The notes: generated by a model not told the origin, from the letters alone. A stretch of DNA of 16,646 nucleotides from Io17-Chloro-G2 sp034428715 (GCA_034428715.1 DAOUHE010000040.1:1-16646), one strand, 5' to 3'. Shown: positions 6,760 through 13,924, counted from the first letter of the stretch. A program made the numbers and translations.

Positions 6760-7983
6760 CTAACTTTCCGCCCTGGCCTGAAACTCCTTCCGGGCCTCGG
6801 ACAGCAACGCGGGGTCGGCCAGCAGATCGCAGGCTGTCAGGGCCAGAGCCTTGGCGGTGAAAATGGCGCTTTCCTGGGCCAGGTCGGTCTTGGCCGCTGC
6901 GGTCATGGCCAGGGAATGGCCTGGGATAGGAGTTTCGCTGACGGCGAACCGCATAGCGAAGGACGGGACCACTTGGATGACGTTGCCGAAATCCGTGGAA
7001 GCGCCGCTTCCCCCGCCGGCGACGGCCTCATCCAACTTCATACCCACCGTCTGGGCGTTGGACCTGACGGACCGGGCTAAAACCGCGCTGGGGCGGACAT
7101 TCTCGTACATCGGATGAGCCGGCAATATCTCCAGCCGGGCGCCGGTCATCTGGGCGGCGCCTTCAGCCACCTGGTTGACTTTTTCCACCACCTCATGAAG
7201 GTATTCCTGGTCCTTGGAACGGAGCATGAAATTGGCCGCCGCGAAATCGGGCACCACGTTGGCAGCTTTACCGCCGTCGGTGATGACACCGTGGATGCGA
7301 ACGTCGGCCCGCAGGTGTTGGCGCAGGGCGTCGATGCCGGTAAAAAGATGAATCACCGCGTTGAGGGCGTTGATTCCCTCTTGGGGGGCGGCGGCGGCAT
7401 GGGCCGCCTTGCCGTGATAGGCGTAACGGTAGCCCACCATGGCCAGACTCCAGCTTTCATCCAGGGGAATATCGGTGGGTATGGCGGTGAGATTGGAGGC
7501 CGGATGGGAAGAAAGGGCGATATCCACGCCTTCAAAAACCCCGGCCTCCAACATACGGATCTTGCCCCCACCGCCTTCCTCGGCGGGAGTGCCCAGCACC
7601 ATCAACCGGCCACCCAGCGATTCCATTGCGGCCTTGGCGCCCAATCCTGCGCCCAGGTTGGAAATGGCTATCAGGTTGTGGCCACAGCCGTGGCCGATGT
7701 CCGGCAAGGCGTCGTATTCGGCCAGTAGAGCCACCGTGGGACCATCTCCCCGGCCGCCAATGATCGTGGCGCGAAAGGCCGTCTCCACTCCACCGACGCC
7801 GCGCTCAACCTGGAAGCCGTGACGCTCCAAAGAATCGGCAAGCACCGCGGCCGCATGGCGTTCCTCATAATTAAGCTCAGGATGAGCGTGGATGTCCAAG
7901 CTGGTCTCGACTAATTCTCCGCGAAGTTCCTCCACCGCCTGGATGACAGATTCCAGGTAGCTTGCTTTCGCGCTGGTAGTCAT
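6760..7983 (-). CDS. M20 family metallopeptidase/amidohydrolase
   Basis: This 407-residue cytoplasmic zinc hydrolase of the M20 family resembles amidohydrolases that cleave N-acyl or amino-acid conjugates (AbgB, IAA-conjugate hydrolase type). Metal and catalytic landmarks are in order: HPEL with a following EE (34-41), AEYDALPDIGHGCGHN (88-103, with Cys100 and His102), the Glu pair in TPAEEGGGGK (135-136), His160 in SSHPAS, and a C-terminal GHS (His356). The dimerisation/lid domain lies at about 185-300. Ligand Cys100 rather than Asp is usual for the M20D subgroup. AAGGAG lies 6-7 bases before the ATG at 7983. It is probably the block's amide- or conjugate-cleaving step, releasing an acid for the ThDP enzymes (inference). 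The substrate is unknown. Confidence 0.9.
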   Translation of the reverse strand: MTTSAKASYLESVIQAVEELRGELVETSLDIHAHPELNYEERHAAAVLADSLERHGFQVERGVGGVETAFRATIIGGRGDGPTVALLAEYDALPDIGHGCGHNLIAISNLGAGLGAKAAMESLGGRLMVLGTPAEEGGGGKIRMLEAGVFEGVDIALSSHPASNLTAIPTDIPLDESWSLAMVGYRYAYHGKAAHAAAAPQEGINALNAVIHLFTGIDALRQHLRADVRIHGVITDGGKAANVVPDFAAANFMLRSKDQEYLHEVVEKVNQVAEGAAQMTGARLEILPAHPMYENVRPSAVLARSVRSNAQTVGMKLDEAVAGGGSGASTDFGNVIQVVPSFAMRFAVSETPIPGHSLAMTAAAKTDLAQESAIFTAKALALTACDLLADPALLSEARKEFQARAES

Positions 7984-8039
7984 GGCTGCTCCTTAACCAA
8001 GCCTGAATCGAACAAGCGGTGTATGACCCTTGGAAATGT

Positions 8040-8120
8040 CCTTCGACAGGCTCAGGACGGACGGTAAAGGGATATTCGCCGGGACGCCCCCTCCCATTGG
8101 TGGTGAGCCCGTCGCACCAC
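8040..8120. repeat. Intergenic palindromic repeat, family B, copy 2
   Basis: The left arm CCTTCGACAGGCTCAGGAC (from 8040) ends GGACGG (8064). It pairs with the right arm CCATTGG-TGGTGAGCCCGTCGCACCAC (8094-8120). It is close to copy 1 in both arms and fills most of the 150-bp gap between the ThDP gene stop (8134) and the M20 start (7983). Its position just after a stop codon on the minus strand would suit mRNA 3'-end stabilisation or attenuation; this is inference. Confidence 0.75.
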
Positions 8121-8133
8121 CTCGTTGATAGTA

Positions 8134-9810
8134 CTACGCCCTCGGCAGTGGTGCGGAGGGTGGGAAATACTCGGCCACGGGTATCTCTATTACGCTGGGA
8201 CCATCCAGCGCCAACGCCTGCTGCACTGCGTCGGCCACCTCGCCAGAATTGTCGACGTAGAAACCCTTGGCTCCATAAACCTCGGCCAGTTGGTCGAAGC
8301 GAGGGTTTTCCAGGTCCACGCCGATGTATTTCTCGTCGTAGAAACGCTGCTGCTGGGCCTTCTCAGCCCCGTGACAGCTGTTGTTCAGCACGATACTAAC
8401 CAGCGGGATCTTGTGCCGCACGGCGGTGTTTAGCTCCTGGGAGGTGTACAAAAAGCCGCCGTCGCCCTGGATGCTGATGGCGGGGCGGTCGGGGCGGCCC
8501 ACTTTGGTGCCCAGGCCGACGCCGAGTCCCATTCCCAATCCACCCTGGCCCGCGTAGTTGAACATGGTGCGGGGCATTTCGTAGGAGATGCGGTCGTAGG
8601 CCAGGCCCGCGGCCACGCCAGCATCGATGGTAACCATGCAATCCTTGGGCATCACCTTGGCCATTTCCAGGTAGAATCTTTGCGGCATCATCGGGTCGGC
8701 AGACAGTTCCACCTCCGCCGCCAGCCGTGCTTTTCGCTGGGCCGCCAGGGACTCGATCTGTCCCCGCCATTGGGGGTTGGCTTGCCCCTCTGGGAATTGC
8801 TCGCGCAGAGCGTGGATCAGTTGCTGGGCCACGGCTTTGGCGTCGCCCACGATGCCACAGGCCACAGGGTAGTTGCGGCCAACCTCCTGGGGGTCTATAT
8901 CTATCTGGATGATTCGGGTCTCGGGATTGATAACTCCGTAATTCCACGCGGTGGTGCCCTGGCTCAGGCGGCTGCCCAGGGCTATGATCACATCGGCTTG
9001 GTTCAGCGCCTGGCCTGCCTCTCCGGCTCCCCTGCCGCCCGGTGGCCCCACATAAAGCCGGTGGCTATTTGGCACGGCGTCGTTGTGGCCATAGGACGGG
9101 ACCAAGGCCATATCCAGCAGCTCTGCCAGCTCCACCGCGTCCTGGCTGGCCTCGGAGTCGATGATGCCGCCGCCGGCCAACAGTAATGGCCGCTGGGCTT
9201 GGGCCAACATCGCCACCGCCTGCTGTATGGCGTTGGCATCCCCTTGGACCCGGTTTGCCACCGGGCGGTAGGCGCCAGGCTGCATCGTATCGGCTTCAAT
9301 CGTCTGCCCGTCGATCAAGTCTCTCGGAATGTCCAGGAGGACCGGACCCTTCTTTCCCGAAAGCGCGGTGCGAAAGGCGTTGTGCATGACCTCCGGAATA
9401 CGTTTGGTCTGGTTAACCTGCTCGGCCATCAGCGTGATGGGCTTGAAAACATTGACCAAATCGAACGCCTGGGCGCCGTCGCGTCCTATATAGGCCTGAG
9501 CAGTATCGCCAGCTATGGCCACCACCGGGGCGTGGCCCTTGTAGGCCAAGGAGATCCCCGTCGCCAGGTTGATGGTGCCGGGGCCCGACGTGGTCAGACA
9601 AGCCACCGGTTTTCCCGAAGCCCTGGCATACCCGTAGGCCATGAAAGCGGCCCCTTCTTCGTGCCGGGTATCTATGAACTTGATATCGTCCCGCCCGTAA
9701 AGCTCGGTGACAATGCTATTGGTCGTGGTGCCTACCAGCCCAAAGACGTATTCCACGCCTTCGGCCCGCAGCGCTTCGACGATTGCCCGCCCGGCGGCCA
9801 TGTTTGCCAT
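8134..9810 (-). CDS. Thiamine-diphosphate-dependent enzyme, acetolactate-synthase-like (second paralogue)
   Basis: This 558-residue protein has the same three-domain architecture as the 2900-4546 product. The ThDP-activating glutamate is Glu51 in DTRHEEGAAFMAYGYAR, close to the RHEQGA motif of true acetolactate synthases. The ThDP/Mg motif is canonical: GDGGFLYTSQELNTA from 449, ending LNN at 475-477. The central domain (about 190-335) includes ALGSRLSQGTT and IQIDIDPQEVGRN, typical of the family. The two paralogues are clearly separate genes rather than a recent duplication. The GAGG ribosome binding site lies about 8 bases before the ATG at 9810; an ATG three codons in is a possible alternative. 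It is probably the first gene of the minus-strand block. It may be a 2-oxo-acid decarboxylase, carboligase or oxalyl-CoA-type enzyme; sequence motifs alone do not decide. Confidence 0.9.
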   Translation of the reverse strand: MANMAAGRAIVEALRAEGVEYVFGLVGTTTNSIVTELYGRDDIKFIDTRHEEGAAFMAYGYARASGKPVACLTTSGPGTINLATGISLAYKGHAPVVAIAGDTAQAYIGRDGAQAFDLVNVFKPITLMAEQVNQTKRIPEVMHNAFRTALSGKKGPVLLDIPRDLIDGQTIEADTMQPGAYRPVANRVQGDANAIQQAVAMLAQAQRPLLLAGGGIIDSEASQDAVELAELLDMALVPSYGHNDAVPNSHRLYVGPPGGRGAGEAGQALNQADVIIALGSRLSQGTTAWNYGVINPETRIIQIDIDPQEVGRNYPVACGIVGDAKAVAQQLIHALREQFPEGQANPQWRGQIESLAAQRKARLAAEVELSADPMMPQRFYLEMAKVMPKDCMVTIDAGVAAGLAYDRISYEMPRTMFNYAGQGGLGMGLGVGLGTKVGRPDRPAISIQGDGGFLYTSQELNTAVRHKIPLVSIVLNNSCHGAEKAQQQRFYDEKYIGVDLENPRFDQLAEVYGAKGFYVDNSGEVADAVQQALALDGPSVIEIPVAEYFPPSAPLPRA

Positions 9811-10004
9811 TAAAAACCTCGCTAAGATTCAAAATTGGAATTGATCCCTAGGGGGAGGGAATAGGTGTAATGATTGACCCCTTTTGGGACGGGTCTATTC
9901 TAGCACCGGGCGGCAACAGGCGTGGGGAACCCAGTCTGCGAGACGGAATTTCGCCCATCCGGCCATTGTATGTTACCGGTGGCCTGGCCGTTCACTCTGG
10001 CAAA

Positions 10005-10686
10005 CTAATCAGAACGCACCACCGGTTTCACATCCGAAAAGAGGCTAAATTTGAACCATCCTGAGAATGCCTTTACGTGGTCGGCGAGACCGTACAATTC
10101 AATCTGGCCTTCATCCAAGCATTGATCGAAGGACGCCATCCCCATCCAGGCCCGGTGGAGGGCGATCGTGTCCGTGCTCAAGAACAGGTCCACTTCTAAA
10201 CACGGGTCTGCATGCAAGCCGATGGTTCGGGGCGTTCCAATATCAACCAATAAGTCCCTTTGGCGGCGCCGTGGAAGTCGAGCTGCACCACCACCCTTTT
10301 TCCGGGAGGCGCTCGATATTCACCCGCCGGTGCATCTCCCACACCAACAGGGTGGGATCCAAATCGTTAGTTCCAATGTTGTGGTTGACCCTTTGGCCCC
10401 AGTCTCCAAGCCCCTTCACAACCTCAAACAGGTCGGCGCCGGCTTCGGTGAGTTGGTACTCCGCTCGTTTGCCGTTGCCAATAGTTTCCCTGGTGAGGAC
10501 CCCGGCATCTTCAAGGGCCCTCAGCCGTTGCGTCAAAAGTGAGCGGGGTATGTCGGCCATTCCGATCTCCATATCACTGAATTTCCGGATGCCCATCTGA
10601 AGTTCCCGAATTATCAACGGCGTCCATCGTCCGGCGAAGATCTCGGCTGCCTTGGCAATGGGGCAGAACTGGCCGTAGGTTTTCAT
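10005..10686 (-). pseudogene. HxlR-family regulator with C-terminal SCP2-like domain, broken by two frameshifts
   Basis: Residues 1-130 from the ATG at 10686 form an HxlR winged helix: FCPIAKAAEIFAGRWTPLII (7-26, with the family Cys8), SLLTQRLRALEDAGVLTR (49-66) and an RAEYQLTEAG wing (74-83). The frame then reads out of phase to a stop at 10243. A second frame takes over at an A5 run (10297-10301 on the plus strand) and reads VVVQLDFHGAAKGTYWLIL, typical of SCP2-like tails on HxlR proteins. Near 10206-10210 a third frame continues DPCLEVDLFLSTDTIALHRA to a stop at 10005. Restoring one base at each point gives one protein of about 227 residues. Either the gene is dead, or these are assembly/read errors, since one lies in a homopolymer. 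GAGG precedes the start. HxlR proteins usually control a nearby gene; here the divergent methyltransferase is the obvious candidate. Confidence 0.85.
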
Positions 10687-10711
10687 ATCTTGTCCCTCAA
10701 TTTACTTCAGC

Positions 10712-10732
10712 TATTGGAATACGACTCCAATA
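10712..10732. promoter_or_regulatory. Dyad, candidate HxlR operator
   Basis: TATTGGA (10712-10718) and TCCAATA (10726-10732) are perfect 7-bp arms with a 7-bp spacer, 26 bp upstream of the HxlR start codon. A related half-site, TATTCGGA, follows directly (10733-10740), and TATTCTGGA occurs a little further on. The position suits autoregulation and control of the divergent methyltransferase. The link to HxlR is inferred from location and symmetry only. Confidence 0.5.
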
Positions 10733-10918
10733 TATTCGGAATGATCGCAGCGAGTAAGTCTATATTCTGGAGTAATAATTATCACTACCGGCCGGCATCC
10801 GCTCCAGATGTTGGACTGATTTTTGGTGACCCGGTTGTACAGAATAAGGATTACCGCAGGCCGCCAACTTAAGAGGCCGCGGCACTGATAACACAAATTT
10901 CAGATTGGAGGAACTAAT

Positions 10919-11953
10919 ATGACCCAGAGTCCATCTCCCCAACTAGAAATACAACAGCAGGCTGGCGTGATTCTCTCGCAGGTTGCAGGTTATGTGGGTG
11001 TGACGACCATGGAAACCGGCTTGCGATCGGGTCTGATCGCGGAAATAGCAAAACACCTGCAAGGCATAAGCGCTGATGACCTTGCGAAAAAGCGGGGGTT
11101 TGATTCCCTGTACACGTCGGTATGGTGCCGCTCGGCTTACGCCGCCGAAGTGCTTGATCTTGGTGAGAACCAGACTTACACTCTCGCGCCACACATGGAG
11201 ACATTGCTGTTGAACCAGGATTTTTCCGGTAATGTCGGGGGCTTGCCCACGGTTTTCACGCAGCCTGAAATGTTCGACATCATGGCACAGAACTTGACCT
11301 CGGGACAGCGTATCTGGTGGGATAAAACAAGCCCAGGCTGGATTCAAGGGGTCAGCGCTACCGGGCAAGCTTTCTACAATCGCCTGATTCCCGGAGGATT
11401 ATCTCAGGTGCCTGGCCTTGCCGAGAAGCTCGCAAGCGGAGCCAGCGCCGCTGAATTGGCCTGCGGTGCAGGAGCCGGATTGGTAAAAATGGCGCAATAC
11501 TACCCAAATTGCTCCATCGCCAGGGTGGATGGCGATGCTCATTCCATCAAGATAGCAAGAGAACGGTTAAGCGATGCAGGGGTGTTAGACCGCGCAACGC
11601 TCGTGCAAAGCCCGCTTGAGGACTTGAATGTCACTGAGGAATACGACCTGGTCATCAACAACATATCTATGCACGAGTGCCGGGATATCGAGAAGGTTAC
11701 CGCCAACATCTACCGTGCGCTAAAACCAGATGGATATTTCGTCATATCCGATTTTCCTTTCCCTGAATCAACTGAGGATTGCAGGACCGTTCCAGCACGG
11801 ATCATGCGCGGCATCCAATTCTTCGAGGCCACCATTGACGATCAGCTACTGCCTGTCAAAACATATCTAGATCTGCTCAACAGGCACGGGTTTAAAAATA
11901 TTGCTTCCGTCAATATAACTCCGGTCCATGCTTTAACATACGGACAGAAGTAG
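10919..11953 (+). CDS. SAM-dependent methyltransferase with N-terminal winged-helix-like domain
   Basis: This 344-residue protein has two parts. The N-terminal region (about 10-105) resembles the helical/winged-helix dimerisation domain of Rv2258c-like and O-methyltransferase-like proteins, with AAEVLDLGENQTYTLAPHME at about 74-93. The C-terminal part is a Rossmann methyltransferase: the glycine motif is AAELACGAGAGLVKMAQYYP (about 177-196), followed by the acidic RVDGD, a DLVINNISMHE motif IV and an LKPDGYFVISDFPF motif VI-like strand. It probably transfers a methyl group from SAM to a small molecule; the acceptor is unknown. GGAGG lies 8 bases before the ATG. The gene is divergent from the broken HxlR regulator. 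Its codons seem richer in A/T than those of the 1811-9810 block, which may indicate a separate origin. Confidence 0.88.
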   Translation: MTQSPSPQLEIQQQAGVILSQVAGYVGVTTMETGLRSGLIAEIAKHLQGISADDLAKKRGFDSLYTSVWCRSAYAAEVLDLGENQTYTLAPHMETLLLNQDFSGNVGGLPTVFTQPEMFDIMAQNLTSGQRIWWDKTSPGWIQGVSATGQAFYNRLIPGGLSQVPGLAEKLASGASAAELACGAGAGLVKMAQYYPNCSIARVDGDAHSIKIARERLSDAGVLDRATLVQSPLEDLNVTEEYDLVINNISMHECRDIEKVTANIYRALKPDGYFVISDFPFPESTEDCRTVPARIMRGIQFFEATIDDQLLPVKTYLDLLNRHGFKNIASVNITPVHALTYGQK

Positions 11954-12048
11954 TGCACGGGCTAAAATAGGCTAAATGTCACGGTATTCTAAAGCTAATC
12001 GCGCGCATCCAGATGATCCCGATGCATAGGCTGTGCTGCTGTCGCGCG

Positions 12049-12155
12049 GTCACTAACGATGAATCGTGATTGAGATTAAACCAAATCCAAGGTGAATTCT
12101 GCTGAAATGGCCGTCGATGGTGATGAGGTTTTCACCTTGGTTCTCGTTTAGTGAC
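12049..12155. repeat. Interrupted inverted repeat
   Basis: The outer arms are GTCACTAACGA (12049-12059) and TCGTTTAGTGAC (12144-12155), which pair with one extra base. The inner arms CCAAGGTGAA (12087-12096) and TTCACCTTGG (12131-12140) are a perfect 10-bp match around a 34-base loop. The left side carries about 27 extra bases between outer and inner arms. This looks like the decayed ends of a small element or a cruciform/RNA hairpin. Confidence 0.6.
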
Positions 12156-12170
12156 AGCATCCGTCACGGG

Positions 12171-12200
12171 AGTAGGGGCACGGCATGCCGTGCCCCTACT
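12171..12200. repeat. Perfect 30-bp palindrome
   Basis: AGTAGGGGCACGGCA (12171-12185) is followed directly by its exact reverse complement (12186-12200), with no loop. A CTTTTC stretch follows at once on the plus strand, so RNA from the left would form a strong stem plus a short U-run, like an intrinsic terminator. Flanking GTGAC/GTCAC (12151-12167) forms another small dyad. The GGGGCACGGCATGCCGTGCCCC core is, in my recollection, a widespread dispersed palindrome of Chloroflexota and cyanobacteria. Confidence 0.85.
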
Positions 12201-12201
12201 C

Positions 12202-12217
12202 TTTTCAACTTTTCAAC
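12202..12217. repeat. Tandem 8-bp repeat, two copies
   Basis: TTTTCAAC occurs twice in a row directly after the 30-bp palindrome. It is short and probably reflects slippage. No function is proposed. Confidence 0.6.
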
Positions 12218-12246
12218 CGCCTTGCCTAAATGGATATCCGTTCAAC

Positions 12247-12270
12247 CGTATTTGCCTGCGTATTTGCCTG
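12247..12270. repeat. Tandem 12-bp repeat, two perfect copies
   Basis: CGTATTTGCCTG is present twice head to tail (12247-12258 and 12259-12270). It lies between the palindrome and the radC promoter region. With two copies it may be chance slippage or a pair of protein-binding repeats. Confidence 0.6.
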
Positions 12271-12358
12271 ATTTATTCTGTGGATTACCGTGCGGTGGAT
12301 CACTGTGGGAATAATACATCCTGCCGTGTTTCGACCTCCATGACATTGATCCCGGAAC

Positions 12359-12381
12359 TTAAGGATTCCTTAATGTATAAT
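12359..12381 (+). promoter_or_regulatory. Candidate radC promoter -10 box with overlapping dyad
   Basis: A consensus TATAAT (12376-12381) lies 65 bp before the radC start. Immediately upstream is the dyad TTAAGG-ATT-CCTTAA (12359-12373), which occupies the -10/-35 spacer position, as an operator would. No good -35 box is found at 16-18 bp spacing; TTGATC at 12346 is too far (24 bp). The promoter call therefore rests on the -10 and the dyad alone. Confidence 0.45.
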
Positions 12382-12445
12382 CCGAAAATGGCGTGCCTAC
12401 TGCCGCCTAACTCCACCCGTCACTCAAATCGATTAGGGGCGCCTG

Positions 12446-13159
12446 ATGACCGCGTTGAAGCCCGAAATTTATCAGCCGACCATCCGGGAGCTTCCCAGGG
12501 GCGAGCGTCCCAGGGAGAGACTGAGGGAGTACGGCCCCAGGAATCTGAACAATTCCGAGCTCATAGCCATCCTTCTCCGCACGGGCATGCAGGGGGAAAA
12601 CGTGCTGGCTCTGGCCTCCCGCCTCCTGTCTCAGTTCAACGGATTGGCGGGGCTGGGGAAGGCCGGTTTTGTCGAGCTCTGCTCACAGCGAGGTCTCAGC
12701 GAAGCCAAAGCGTGTCAATTGCTTGCCGCCCTGGAATTGGGTAAGCGGCTGGTGTCCCTGGCGCCAGAAGAACGAGTGCCCCTTAACTCGCCCCAAGACG
12801 TGGCCAATCTTGTCTCCGCTGAGATGTCGTCGTTGGAACAAGAACACCTTAGGGTGCTTCTGCTTAACACCCGTCATGAATTGCTGGGCATTCGGGAGAT
12901 CTACTCCGGTAACGTTAGCGGCGCGGTGGTGAGGGTAGCCGAGGTGTTCCGGCCGGCCATCCGCGACAATGCTCCGTTCATCATAGTGGTGCACAACCAC
13001 CCTTCAGGAGATCCCTCGCCCAGCCAAGACGACGTGAAGGTAACGAGGGACTTGGTGGAGGCGGGCAAGCTGTTGGGAGTAGAAGTGTTGGATCATCTCG
13101 TCATCGGCGACGGCAACCGCTTTGTCAGCCTAAACCAAAAAGGACTGGGGTTCGGCTAA
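12446..13159 (+). CDS. radC: RadC family JAMM-domain protein
   Basis: This 237-residue protein has the standard RadC length and layout. The N-terminal helix-hairpin-helix-like region contains RPRERLREYGPRNLNNSELI (21-40) and LLRTGMQGENVL (43-54). The C-terminal MPN/JAMM metalloprotease-like domain has Glu166 in VAEVFRPAI and the zinc motif HNHPSGDPSPSQDD, giving His183, His185 and Asp196 in the expected E...HxH-x10-D spacing. RadC proteins are common in bacteria and mobile elements; the biochemical role is unsettled despite the old DNA-repair name. An AGGGG lies before the ATG at 12446. It is the first gene of a plus-strand run with the membrane protein and the cupin. This copy looks full-length and intact. 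Confidence 0.95.
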   Translation: MTALKPEIYQPTIRELPRGERPRERLREYGPRNLNNSELIAILLRTGMQGENVLALASRLLSQFNGLAGLGKAGFVELCSQRGLSEAKACQLLAALELGKRLVSLAPEERVPLNSPQDVANLVSAEMSSLEQEHLRVLLLNTRHELLGIREIYSGNVSGAVVRVAEVFRPAIRDNAPFIIVVHNHPSGDPSPSQDDVKVTRDLVEAGKLLGVEVLDHLVIGDGNRFVSLNQKGLGFG

Positions 13160-13210
13160 GATGGGGTCAAACGTTCAAAAACAAATTGAGATGCCCGGCT
13201 GGGGTGACAA

Positions 13211-13924
13211 TTGCACCACCTGCTGATCGCCGTGGCCCTGATATCGTTCGTCATTCTTGACGTGACCTTCATCAGCTATTCCGACACGCCAAGCGCCGCG
13301 CTGGCCTTTGGCATTCTTTCGTACACCACGTTGCTACTGTTAAGCACCTCGGCGGGGTCTTACGCCGGGCAGTCCGGCCTATTTAATGGCTTTGTCCAAC
13401 CAAGGGGGGTGCCAATCGCCGCCCGGTTGGTGTTGTCCGCGTTCGTTCCCGTCGCTTTGCTTTTGATCCTGGCCTACCTGCAAGAATTAGACAGCCTGGT
13501 TGAGCCCCGGGAGATCGTTCGTCTGGGCTCCACATTCGCCGTCTTCTGGCTGCTGTCCTCTCTAGCCCTGGTGGGCGCGTTTTTGGGGTTTTTCTGGCCT
13601 CGCACCGGTCCGCTGGAATCGGTGGTGGTTGGCGGCATCGTGGTATTAGCCCAGGGCTTACTCAGCCACGCCACCGTGGACGCCGGCCGGGCCACCATTC
13701 AATTGTCCCTATATACCTGGATGGTTTGGATCACGGTATGCCTGGTAGGGGCATGGGTGGGAATGGTAATGCGCCAGGGCATCGAATATTACTTCGAGCG
13801 AGCGGGAATGCTTCAGCCCATATCGGAGGAGAAGAACGAGGCTCCGGACGAATCAAACTTTCCTTACGAACCCCGGTTGGAAAACCCTGGATTTCTGAAC
13901 CAGCCCGAAGAGCAGATTGACTAG
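13211..13924 (+). CDS. Unrecognised polytopic membrane protein
   Basis: This 237-residue protein follows radC by 51 bp. Hydrophobic segments lie at about residues 3-22, 29-51, 70-91, 106-129, 136-154 and 167-188, suggesting five or six membrane helices. They are followed by a polar, acidic cytoplasmic-looking tail (about 189-237) rich in E, N and P. An in-frame TGA at 13205 leaves TTG at 13211 as the first possible start, with GGGGTG just before it; a GTG at 13232 is the next option but would remove part of the first helix. No catalytic or transport motif is seen and I do not recognise the family. Position suggests co-transcription with radC, but no functional link is known. Confidence 0.75.
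   Translation: MHHLLIAVALISFVILDVTFISYSDTPSAALAFGILSYTTLLLLSTSAGSYAGQSGLFNGFVQPRGVPIAARLVLSAFVPVALLLILAYLQELDSLVEPREIVRLGSTFAVFWLLSSLALVGAFLGFFWPRTGPLESVVVGGIVVLAQGLLSHATVDAGRATIQLSLYTWMVWITVCLVGAWVGMVMRQGIEYYFERAGMLQPISEEKNEAPDESNFPYEPRLENPGFLNQPEEQID

Larger units (their letters stand above)
11954..12445. other. Gene-free region of 492 bp rich in inverted and tandem repeats
   Basis: No coding region is supported between the methyltransferase and radC. The region holds a long interrupted inverted repeat (12049-12155), a perfect 30-bp palindrome (12171-12200), two small tandem repeats (12202-12217 and 12247-12270) and a promoter-like element with a dyad (12359-12381). The stretch 11954-12048 shows nothing recognisable. 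Confidence 0.7.

Noticed and set aside
7114..7728. Plus-strand frame of 204 codons antisense to the M20 gene
   Set aside because: It is the mirror of a well-supported gene; the His/Gly/Gln-rich composition is typical of antisense frames.
9199..9813. Plus-strand frame of 204 codons antisense to the second ThDP gene
   Set aside because: Antisense shadow with no ribosome binding site and no domain motif.
12151..12744. Plus-strand frame of 197 codons overlapping the palindrome region and radC
   Set aside because: It crosses the 30-bp palindrome and runs out of frame through the supported radC gene; no protein-like signature.
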